64,000 nt of DNA from assembly GCA_014155875.1 (NCBI GenBank), contig JACEFZ010027056.1, forward strand, positions 41,685-105,684, given 5' to 3'. The position numbers and the translations under genes are program-made. The stretch comes from Cepaea nemoralis. Lineage: Eukaryota > Mollusca > Gastropoda > Stylommatophora > Helicidae. The first letter of the stretch is position 1, and each line of letters opens with the position of its first letter. The notes below the pieces were generated by a model. The model saw only the letters and a list, made by a program, of their open reading frames with translations, was not told the origin of the DNA and ran no database searches. Below, one piece after another: positions 55,204 to 64,000 of this stretch.

Positions 55204-55704
55204 CGTCACCGCCTCACTTTCATATATAGTAGAGGGCTGCAACTCCAGCCCAAGGGGTACCATTGAGTCGCGCAGGACCCCAGTAATCTAGAACCTTCTC
55301 GAAAGAGCTGGTCACCAAGTCCATGATTCCGGGGACACTGATGTGGCCCGCCTAATGCGGGGTCCACAGGAACTCGGACAGAGTTACCGCCCGTGTCGAG
55401 TTAGGACACGCGGAGACCGGCAGAGGACAAACGGACTTGAGAGAGACAACAAGGCCTGCCTGAGAGGGACTCATAGATATTCATAGATATACTTAGGCTA
55501 GATAGTGTGCTAGATTGTTGTATGACAACTATATGTTTGATGTTTAACTATCTGTGATATGTAATAGAGTAAGAGAGCGCGGGTCTGTTTACCCACTGCG
55601 CCAACTGTACACTTTATACAATAAATGTTCTATATCCTAGCGAACAGTGTATTGTTGCCTGTATGAACCCGAACCGTTATTTAGAAAAGAGTAAGATGAT
55701 GACA
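55204..55704 (+). repeat. 3' LTR
   Basis: Matches 47162-47657 throughout. The first base is C rather than T (CGTCACC), so the TG start is mutated; it ends GATGATGACA. Followed by acctggaagaacc, where acct repeats the left flank and LINE-I3 coding resumes. Confidence 0.88.
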
Positions 55705-57905
55705 ACCTGGAAGAACCAAATGGCTATCGACCTATCAGTCTTCTTAGCTGTGTAGGAAATTAATGGAACACATTATCAATGGCAGGCTAACATGGCATCT
55801 GGAAGAAAACCAACTCTTAACACCTCACCAAGCAGGATTCAGAAAGTACAGATCCACTGAAGATCAAATAACCTATATAGCTCAGGAAGTAGAGGATGCC
55901 TTCCAAGAGAAAAGCACACACTAGCGGTCTGGATAGATGTAGAAAAAGCATTTGATAAAGTATGGAAGGAAGGACTGAAAGTAAAACTGCAAAAAATGCA
56001 TGTTTATGGGAAAATGTACAAATGGATCAGCCACTACCTTGAGAACAGAACTGCCAGGACAAAAGTACAAGGACAAACCAGCAAAATGATGCTGTTGGAG
56101 CAAGGTGTCCCCCAAGGAGGATTTTCTTTCACCAACATTATTCCTAGCATATATAAACGACATCACGGAAAACTTTCCAGCCAGAGTACACACATCATCC
56201 TTTGCAGATGACCTAGCCATATGGACATCTGAAGAATATATTAGTACATCTAACAGCAGAATACAGCAAGCCCTATTAGCGCTAGAGGCCTGGTCAAAAT
56301 CATGGCTAGTGAAGATAAGTGAGGAGAAAACAACATGCACAGTATTCTCCCTCTCAACTAAAACTCAGCAACCTAAGCTGGTATTGAATGGAAAAATATT
56401 GCGCCATGAAGAAAATCCAAACTATCTAGGAGTCACCTTTGATCGTCGCCTGACATGGAAGACACAGGTGGAGAAAAATCGAACAAGAGCAAGGCAAAGA
56501 ATGGCAATCATGAAAAAGCTTGCTGGTACAACGTGGGGAGCAGATGAGAAAGTTCTCAAGAAGTTATATACTGGACGGGTGAGGCCAGTACTGGAATATG
56601 GCATTGCAGCTTGGGCAACAGCAGCTAAGTCAAACTTTAACAAAATAAGTAGAGTCCAAAATCAAGGAATGCGAATCATAACTGGAAGCCTGAAGACAAC
56701 GCCTATTAATGAATTAGAAAAGATCACTTGTTACAACCAATGCGTGATAGAAGAGATAGCAAGCCCAGCAACAAGCAGAAAAATTTAGAAGATTGACAGA
56801 CCACCCTATGTATAAAAGGTTTATTGGTTTTGGAAAGGGAAGACTGAAGCGTAGCAACTTGGTAGAAACTGCAAAACGAAAGATTAGGGCAGATCCCATA
56901 CTTACCATATCAACAGTCAAACCATTTACAATGCACGACAAGTTCCCAGCTTGGAGACAGCAGCAACTGCCTGAGATGATAGAAAACATTCCTGGTATTG
57001 AGAAAAAGAACCTCAGCATGAAACCGAAAAGAAGAGAAATAACCCTAAACTACATAAAAGAACATTACCCAAGCAGCAATTGGACCCATGCATATACAGA
57101 TGGATCAGCCAAAAATTCAGTAGAGAATGGAGGAGGAGGAATTCTCCTAAATTTAAAAAATGGAGTGAAAAAAACACATTCAGTGGCAACTGGAAAGTTT
57201 CAAGTAACTTCAAAAGCGGAGGTAGAGGCTCTGAAAACTGCAGCAGAAATGCTCTTGATGGAGGAAAATAAAGAGACGCAAATAGCTATCTTTACAGATG
57301 CAAAGTCAGCTGTCTCAATACTGAAGAGCAATAACAGCACAGAAATAGCTGACCTAAGAGCAGCACTCCATGGTCTATGCCAGAAATCCAAAAAAGTTGT
57401 AATACAGTGGATACCATCACATTGCAGTATACCTGGAAATGAAGAGGCTGACAGACTGGCAAAAGAGGGGCGGACGACTACCACAGCCTGACATAGACAT
57501 AACCTATAATGAGGCAAAGAGGTTGATAAAAAGCACTTATAGAACCAAATGGGAATCAGAGCATCCAGGCCACCAGAAGGATGATGCATATTACAACTCG
57601 ACCGAAGAGAACAGTAGCCAATCTTCAGACTCCGCACAGGACACAACAGGTTGAAATACCACTTGTTCATAAACTAAAGATAGGAGATACAGATGAATGT
57701 AATTGTGGAACTGGTAAAATGACAGCTAAACATTTGCTGCAAGAGTGCCCAATAGTATGCAGAACAGAGAAAGATATTTTAGGCCCACACCTGCTTCATT
57801 CGAGGACAAGCTCTATGGAGATATCAACAAGCTCAAGTCGACTGCAGCTTACTTTAACTGTATTCAGGTTGACATTTAAATGTACATGAAGAAGTATTTA
57901 GACTG
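55705..57905 (+). pseudogene. LINE-I3, 3' half: RT, RNase H and C-terminal cluster
   Basis: Resumes EEPNGYRPISLLSC directly after the LTR element. RT: VWIDVEKAFDKVW (motif A), EQGVPQGGF, SSFADDLAIW (motif C), YLGVTFDRRLTWKTQVE. RNase H (56793-57491): AYTDGSAKNSVENGGGG, AEVEALKTAAEML, IFTDAKSAVSIL and IPGNEEADRLAKEG, all four acidic positions kept. The C-terminal Cys/His cluster CNCGTGKMTAKHLLQEC lies at about 57695-57750. Frames shift near 56130, 56790 and 57480. Closely related in layout to LINE-I1. Confidence 0.85.
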
Positions 57906-58475
57906 CCACACTTCATACCACAGGCATGTCGGTTACACAAGCCTCCCAGAGGCATGAAATGGAATATTGCTTGGATAGCAAATCCATTACGTGGAAAGTC
58001 CGAATCGAAAGCTCACTGTGTGGATGTCATCTGCAAACTGCATTCTTCTGGCTTCTGGAAGAACAGCCTATGGTGAACGGAAGGCCCAATATACGGAAGT
58101 GAGGCTAAGCAGCCATGTGCAGGACGTGACGATTCCTTGGGTGAGCCCAGTACCAGAGCGGTGTGTGATGGCTCTGCAATTATGGAAGCCTCCTTGGATG
58201 GCGGGGAATGCCCATGGTCTGCCCCTGCCTTCCCTTGAGGGCCGACCAGGATGCCTTTGGCTGTTCTATATGGGCCAGCTGGATGGGAGATAACACCACA
58301 ACAGTGAGAGTCTACGTCCTAAGAAACCCCCGGGAAGGTTAACCCGGTCAACAAATGCCCGCAGAAGTCGGATGTGTCGGCCTAACGGCGCAAGAACGCA
58401 GCTCTGCTGTAAACAGGCACAACGCAATCACGTCCGGGAAAAAAAAAACTCCGGATGAACGAAGAAGAAGAATAT
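57906..58475 (+). other. Region between LINE-I3 and the minisatellite, ending in a (GAA)n tail
   Basis: One frame (57991-58293) is open for 100 residues without recognisable domain. The stretch ends cggatgaacgaagaagaaga, which resembles the GAA-rich tail of LINE-I1 at 21886, so it may be the LINE-I3 3' UTR or a separate 5'-truncated element. Confidence 0.5.
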
Positions 58476-60140
58476 ACCCATTACCCATCATACCCATTAC
58501 CCATCATACCATGACCTGTTGATGAAGATGGATGCAGAAGTTAAGTCAGCAACACAGGACAGACATACCCATTACCCATCATACCATGACCTATTGATGA
58601 AGATGGATGCAGAAGTGAAATAAGCAGCACAGGACAGACATACCCATTAACCATCATATCATGACCTGTTGTTGAAGATGAATGGAGAAGTGAAGAAAGC
58701 AGCACAGGACAGACATACCCATTACCCATCATACCATGACCTGTTGTTGAAGATGAATGCTGAAGTGAAGAAAGCAGCACAGGACAGACATACCCATTAC
58801 GCATCATACCATGACCTGTTGTTGGAGATGAATGCAGAAGTGAAGTCAGCAACACAGGACAGACATACCCATTACCCATCATACCCATTACCCATCATAC
58901 CATGACCTGTTGTTGGAGATGAATGCAGAAGTGAAGTCAGCAACACAGGACAGACATACCCATTACCCATCATACCATGACCTGTTGTTGGAGATGAATG
59001 CAGAAGTGAAGTCAGCAACACAGGACAGACATACCCATTACCCATCATACCATGACCTGTTGTTGGAGATGAATGCAGAAGTGAAGTAAGCAGCACAGGA
59101 CAGACATACCCATTACCCGTCATACCATGACCTGTTGCTGAAGATGAATGCAGAAGTGAAGTAAGCAGCACAGGACAGACATACCCATTACCCATCATAC
59201 CATGACCTGTTGCTGAAGATGAATGCAGAAGTGAAGTAAGCAGCACAGGACAGATATACCCATTACCCATCATACCATGACCTGATGCTGAAGATGAATG
59301 CAGAAGTGAAGTAAGCAGCACAGGACAGACATACCCATTACCCATCATACCATGACCTGTTGTTGGAGATGAATGCAGAAGTGAAGAAAGCAGCACAGGA
59401 CAGACATACCCATTACGCATCATACCATGACCTGTTGGTGGAGATGAATGCAGAAGTGAAGTCAGCAACACAGGACAGACATACCCATTACCCATCATAC
59501 CCATTACCCATCATACCATGACCTGTTGTTGGAGATGAATGCAGAAGTGAAGTCAGCAACACAGGACAGACATACCCATTACCCATCATACCATGACCTG
59601 TTGTTGGAGATGAATGCAGAAGTGAAGTCAGCAACACAGGACAGACATACCCATTACCCATCATACCATGACCTGTTGTTGGAGATGAATGCAGAAGTGA
59701 AGTCAGCAACACAGGACAGACATACCCATTACCCATCATACCATGACCTGTTGCTGAAGATGAATGCAGAAGTGAAGTAAGCAGCACAGGACAGACATAC
59801 CCATTACCCATCATACCATGATCTGTTGCTGAAGATGAATGCAGAAGTGAAGTAAGCAGCACAGGACAGATATACCCATTACCCATCATACCATGACCTG
59901 TTGCTGAAGATGAATGCAGAAGTGAAGTAAGCAGCACAGGACAGACATACCCATTACCCTTCATACCATGACCTGTTGTTGGAGATGAATGCAGAAGTGA
60001 AGTAAGCAGCACAGGACAGACATACCCATTACCCATCATATCATGACCTGTTGTTGAAGATGAATGGAGAAGTGAAGAAAGCAGCACAGGACAGACATAC
60101 CCATTACCCATCATACCATGACCTGTTGTTGAAGATGAAT
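58472..60140. repeat. 75-bp minisatellite array with 616-bp higher-order repeat
   Basis: About 22 units of 75 bp, each containing catacccattacccatcata, catgacctgttgttg and gaatgcagaagtgaag. Variant classes (gtcagcaac, gtaagcagc, gaaagcagc; gttgttggag or gttgctgaag) recur in blocks. The block starting at 58901 repeats at 59517, exactly 616 bp later, equal to eight units plus one extra 16-bp sub-repeat. Because 75 is divisible by three, the minus strand stays open over long stretches and breaks only at the 16-bp extras. Confidence 0.93.
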
Positions 60141-60149
60141 GCTGGAGTG

Positions 60150-61177
60150 ATAACTCTGGGGCAGGGGACACAATAGACAACGAAACACTAACTTAACAGT
60201 GAAAGATAACTTTACACGCGGAAGCGAGATAGGTAAAGCCTGTCGCACAAAGCTTGTGCAAGGGTTGTTTAATATTATATGGGGGACATGAAGCAATTCG
60301 TGTGTTGATCCTAAGAAAATCAACTTTGTATGGGTAGTGAGTTAATTTGCTATTTGAGGGCAGGTCTTATAAGACAATGGTCCGGTTCAGACAAACCTCT
60401 GATAAATATAATAATGCGATTGAGAAGAGGGCTCACGCCAACCAAACAAGTTTGTGGCGATCACCAGTAGCCAAGTAAAGTAATACTACATTGTGACAAT
60501 AGTCAGTAGAAGTCTATTGAGTTACCCAGAACCAAGTTATCAGTAGTCTTTGACAAAAATTAGATACACTAATTTTTAGAAACCTCTTGCGTCACAACCA
60601 TGAGTCAAAGTTTGTAACGCAACACAGGAGGGGAGGGTGTGTGTCAAAGACAGGATTAGCTAGGAGGGAAGACCACCCTGAATGAGTGGTCTACCTCAAG
60701 TAGATTAGAGGTAACCCAGTGCCCCAACATGAGGGCAGGGTAGGTGTAGGGAGTAGATAGGAAGGGGAACTGTCAAACAGTTCTCTCATGAGACATGGGG
60801 GTGTCAACCAGAGAGTTAGCACTCTGGGCACGGTATAATCACGCCAACGTGATAGATACCCAGAACTAGAATAGTACTCAAGAATAGGTTACTACTTTAA
60901 GCGTGTTGAATGATGTAGCACGAAAAAGCGAAGTGCGCACGAAGTCCTTCCGCGTACTGTGTAATCAGCACGCGAAGAATTGGCAGACGGGAGACAGACT
61001 TCGTAGGGAACACATCGCTTAGAGTCGATGCGTATTTCTTTAGATGACTAGATAGATTTAGCAGTAGGGCTAGGGACGACTAGTGATAGGAAATTCTGTG
61101 TAGTCATGTGTGATTCGTTAGAGACAGTTTTGTGCATTTATGTAATGTAAAGAGCCAGTGGCAATAAAAATGTATAA
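60150..61177. other. No gene recognised; possible terminal repeat of the Penelope-like element
   Basis: No coding motif on either strand. It has a small hairpin, gaccaccctgaatgagtggtc, near 60670 and an aataaaa at about 61162. It lies on the 3' side of the minus-strand Penelope-like element, so it could hold part of its untranslated or terminal-repeat sequence, but I see no matching second copy. Confidence 0.45.
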
Positions 61178-62216
61178 TCAATTCCTCTCGTACGACTGAC
61201 AAATCTTTTTGTGTGGTGCGAGAGAAGTTATCCCATAATGCCTGTAGCATCGCTTGATGACAATAATTGCTTCTGCAAACTTTAACAAGCGAGTATTTTG
61301 TGTGTTAAACAACACGCGAAAGGCAGTGTCTCTGTCCACCACATGTCCGCTTTCGATAATGTGCCTACCAATTGAAGACGCCGGGAGCCTCCGGTGTGTC
61401 GGCCCCACGAGGCTAGCATCTCCTGTGTGTTGTATCCTGTTGACCCATTGAGGTATGTGTTCTGACACTCGTTTGTTAAGCTGTCTCCCTGTTCTACCAA
61501 TGCAGAAGGCTTGGCATCTATATGTGAATTGGTAAATAAAATTGTTTGTGACGTACAGAGGAACAGGCTCTTTGACTGCTGGTGTAGGAATCGGTACGGT
61601 TTTGTATCTAATGACTGAAGTTGCAGCACAGAATGTTCGGCCTACTGCTGTAGTAAACCGGTCTTGTAGACATTGCATTACGTCATCTACTCGAAAGGGT
61701 TAGCTGGATGAATACCTTGAGTTTGGGGGACTGTAGTTACGTCTGGTTTTGGTTTGGGCTGTTGGCAAGTGGCGCTTTATAAAATTCTGTGGAGTACCCA
61801 TTCAGGTCTAAGACACTCTTCAGAGTTCAAATTCCTCTGTCAGTGTGTCCTGGTTGCATATCTTTCTAGCACGGTCAACAGTGTCCGTTACTAGCCCCGT
61901 TTATACTGGACAGGTGTGAAACTCTGAAAATTTAGGTATTGGCCAGTACCATGTTCCTTTGCGATACACCGATCTTTGAATTGTGCCGTCTGCTCTAGCG
62001 TCTCATTAGAAGATCTGGAACGGTAACCTTCGTTGTGTTCCATAGATAGAGAGATGTTTTTATGCGTCTTGTTCATTGTGGCCTGGAACGATGTTGCTTG
62101 TAGGCTCGTCTGTGGTGATAATTAGTATATCGTCCACATAACGACGGTAAAAGGCCAAGTTGTTGATGTCTGAGGATCTCTTTTCTTCTAAATGTGCAGT
62201 GAAGATGTCCGCTAGA
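61178..62216 (-). pseudogene. Penelope-like element: RT end and GIY-YIG endonuclease
   Basis: Minus strand. The RT palm reads AFYRRYVDDILIIT at about 62155-62115, with the catalytic YVDD. After a broken thumb region comes an open frame of 166 codons (61678-61178). It has FTYRCQAFCIGRTGRQLNKR and VSEHIP, matching the GIY-YIG endonuclease of Penelope-like elements (the YIG core appears as CIG). ASSIGRHIIESGHVVDRD and the later FAEAIIVIKR (probable metal-binding Glu) follow. The element is 5'-truncated at 62216 by the U2-like repeat. Confidence 0.85.
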
Positions 62217-62610
62217 AATAATAATAACTATGTTAAAAACAGCGATAATTGGATGCATCATATGTTAATTAAGGAGGAAAATACTTACACATTGCTTACA
62301 AATATAGCTGTAAAAAATGTGTGTTTGAGTGTCCTTAATATTACAAATTTGCTTAATGTTTAGGGCTTAGGGTCGCCCAGGGCAAGAGCCGTTCTATGAG
62401 GTTCCAAGTCACTGTGTGTCACTGTGATGACCGCCTCTGCTGGTGGCCATGGCCAGATCAAGTGCAGATAAGTCAACTAACCTTAATCACTGACGTCATA
62501 CAAGAACAGATACTACTCTTTGATCTTAGCCGAAATGCAGTGAAACAATTCAAAGTGCTGCATTTTTTTTTAAGTAAACATTTATTTCGTACACAGCAGT
62601 TTGTATCTAC
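62217..62610 (-). repeat. Dispersed repeat containing a U2-snRNA-like segment, copy 1
   Basis: The minus strand at about 62543-62500 reads cggctaagatcaaagagtag then tatctgttctt, matching U2 snRNA from about nt 18 to 47, including the branch-site-pairing GTAGTA. Body sequence to the left contains gatgaccgcctctgctggtgg and ends near 62217 with aataataataac, a candidate (ATT)n tail. The right flank after 62545 (acaattcaaagtgctg) is also shared with copy 3. It lacks the rest of U2, so it is not a functional snRNA gene. Confidence 0.7.
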
Positions 62611-62699
62611 AAGGTGCATTGTGTGTGTTTTTGTTGTTACATTGTCGAATACAACATTTACATTCATATACACATGATTATATTACATTCATGATGTTT

Positions 62700-62922
62700 G
62701 CTCACGTTAGAAATCAACGGGAGAACTCATTAACAACTGGCAAGATTGAGGGGGAAAAAACAAGAGGAAGGCAGATAGTAAATACCTGGATGGTTGGAAC
62801 CACGTGGTATGGTCGAGACAAGAACATTGAGGTGACCACGACTCTGGTGATCGAGAGAGATGGCGAGATATGACCCTCACGCCTACCGGCAGTGGCACAT
62901 GATGATGATGATGATTTTCTGT
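62700..62922 (+). pseudogene. LINE-R4 3' end with (GAT)n tail
   Basis: Reads LTTGKIEGEKTRGRQIVNTW and, in broken form, the terminal region found at 39940-40100 before a gatgatgatgatga tail at about 62898-62911. 5'-truncated. Confidence 0.65.
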
Positions 62923-63379
62923 ACCTTTTCACTATTTATTACATGTCTCCTTTTAATGTGGTTTTATTCGCACAAAACAGTGTGTATTTACAAGGTGCAT
63001 TGTGTGTTTTATTTTATTTTAGCAAACACAACAAGACTCACACAGGTCAAATGTCAGCAGATTATCTAATTGTCTGTGTAATAACTGCATACGATTTATT
63101 ATTTTGGAACGCGAATGGAGCGATGTTGAATTCATATCCATAAAGTGTTGTTTTCGGTAATTGAAATTACAAAGAAAAACTTACAGTACCCTTAACATTA
63201 CGACAACTGAATCCTTGTATAATTCTTCAGTTCCAACAGAAGGATGGACGTGAATCTGTAAAAAAAAATATGTTGAATGTTTATATTGAAAATAGAGTGT
63301 TCAGATGGGTATTTCCAAAGTGCAACGATTCTTGTTAAATCTTAAATGTGTTAGATAGATAAGGTTACCCGGGGGTTGG
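62923..63379. other. No gene recognised
   Basis: A segment at 62940-63030 (acagtgtgtatttacaaggtgc) resembles 62585-62650 and, inverted, 13735-13830. Words at 63130-63185 recall the LINE-T leader (tgttttcggtaatt). Otherwise nothing seen. Confidence 0.5.
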
Positions 63380-63560
63380 CAGTGGGGTGGGTGGGGGGGG
63401 GGGGGGTTCAGACCCGCCCATCAGGTCCCACACCCTTGATATGTCATTCAGATGACCGCCTTTGCGTGTAGTCCTGGTGAAGATTAAGTGCAGATAATAA
63501 ACTTTGATCTTAGCCAAGAGGCCGAGAAGCGAGATCCCTTCGTTTATTAAGGTATATGGC
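63380..63560 (-). repeat. U2-snRNA-like segment, copy 2 (best 5' end match)
   Basis: The minus strand at about 63535-63490 reads ctcgcttctcggcctcttgg followed by ctaagatcaaagtttattat and ctgcactta. This matches the U2 5' end (nt 2 to about 42) with a few differences; the branch-site-pairing segment is altered to TTATTA. It continues into the same body motif (gatgaccgcc on the plus strand) as the other two copies. A G run lies at about 63396-63406. Confidence 0.75.
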
Positions 63561-63595
63561 ATGAAACAGGCCTGTCACATTTTTGTTTTCTGAAA

Positions 63596-64000
63596 GAAAT
63601 AATAATAACAAGTTAAACAACAGCGATAATTGCAGGCATCATATGTTATATTAGATGAGGGGGAAAGCTTACACATTGCTTATGAACATAGCTTGTAAAC
63701 ATTTGTATTTGATCGTCCTGAATATTAAACATTTGCTTCATGTTTTAGGGCTCAGGGTTTCCCAGGAGCAAGAGCCGTCCCATGAGGATCCAAGTCCCTG
63801 TAGTGTCATTGTGATGACCGCCTCTGCTGGTGGACCATGGCCAGATCAAGTGCAGATAAGTCAGTCTACCTCTTAATCACTGACGTCATACAAGAACATA
63901 TACTACACTTGATCTTAGCCGAAATGCCGTGAAACAATCCAAAGTGCTGATTTTTTTAAATAAATATTTATTTCGTACAAAGCGGTTTGTATTGGTTCGA
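63596..64000 (-). repeat. U2-snRNA-like repeat, copy 3
   Basis: Aligns with 62217-62610 over its length, from aataataataac to attatttcgtacaaagcgg. The minus-strand U2-like part at about 63925-63886 reads cggctaagatcaagtgtagt then atatgttctt, closer to true U2 than copy 1. Cut by the window end. Confidence 0.7.

Larger units (their letters stand above)
47162..55704 (+). mobile_element. Gmr1-like Ty3/gypsy LTR retrotransposon with copia-like domain order
   Basis: An 8.5-kb element with near-identical 5' and 3' LTRs. The domain order is gag, protease, integrase, RT, RNase H. In ordinary Ty3/gypsy elements integrase lies last; here it precedes RT, as in Ty1/copia. The RT and RNase H motifs, CCHC Gag and a GPF module behind integrase are nonetheless gypsy-type. 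This order is known from the Gmr1 group. Inserted in LINE-I3 with a probable 4-bp duplication, acct, on each side. Many frameshifts; not active as it stands. Confidence 0.88.

Noticed and set aside
58872..60180. Long minus-strand frames of 210 and 230 residues as genes
   Set aside because: They are translations of the 75-bp minisatellite; length divisible by three explains the openness, and they have no unique sequence.
60600..60720. Hammerhead ribozyme near the Penelope-like element
   Set aside because: ctgaatgag resembles the core word but the paired gaaa box and stems are not present at proper spacing.
63480..63540. A functional U2 snRNA gene
   Set aside because: Only the first about 42 nt match; the Sm site and 3' stem-loops are absent and the body is a dispersed repeat.

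Overview
The window looks like repeat-dense DNA from an animal nuclear genome. Every recognisable coding stretch belongs to a eukaryotic transposable element: LINEs, Ty3/gypsy-type LTR elements, a Penelope-like element, Helitrons, a hAT MITE and tRNA-derived SINEs. There are also many microsatellites, minisatellites and U2-snRNA-like repeats. The LINE assortment (Tx1-like, I/Nimb-like, RTE-like, and a CTAA-tailed family I associate with molluscs) suggests a marine lophotrochozoan, perhaps a gastropod. That placement is an inference; nothing here identifies a species. I found no credible single-copy host gene, functional tRNA gene or rRNA gene.

Working labels: LINE-T = Tx1-like, with ORF1 (gag-like) and ORF2 (endonuclease/RT). 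LINE-I1, I2 and I3 = three I-superfamily LINEs with RNase H. LINE-R1, R2, R3 and R4 = APE-class LINEs of RTE-like type. SINE-A and SINE-B = two tRNA-derived SINE families.

Layout. 1-5560: two LINE-T copies in direct orientation, separated by a head-to-tail Helitron pair and sharing the same nested LINE-I1 insertion. 5701-7303: LINE-I2. 8407-9770: LINE-R2. 10860-12960: LINE-T split by LINE-R1. 13893-14370: SINE-A plus a conserved AT-rich block. 14875-15417: solo LTR. 16124-20985: LTR element without recognisable pol. 20990-25030: LINE-I1 tail, then LINE-T with two SINE-B insertions. 25186-29330: the longest LINE-R1 copy. 30010-34400: a minus-strand LINE-T carrying SINE-B, LINE-R2 and SINE-A, the last itself split by LINE-R3. 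34930-40110: LINE fragments and a hAT MITE. 40151-41575: satellite arrays and two SINE-A copies. 42154-45746: deleted minus-strand LTR element. 45750-58475: LINE-I3 split by an 8.5-kb LTR element. 58472-60140: 75-bp minisatellite. 61178-62216: Penelope-like element. 62217-64000: U2-like repeats.

The most notable item is the LTR element at 47162-55704. Its polymerase is Ty3/gypsy-type, but the domains run gag-protease-integrase-RT-RNase H, a Ty1/copia-like order known from the Gmr1 group. Almost every coding region is broken by stops or frameshifts, often at homopolymers, so decay and uncorrected sequencing errors cannot be fully separated. Nesting order, checked with target-site duplications where visible, gives a relative history of insertions.
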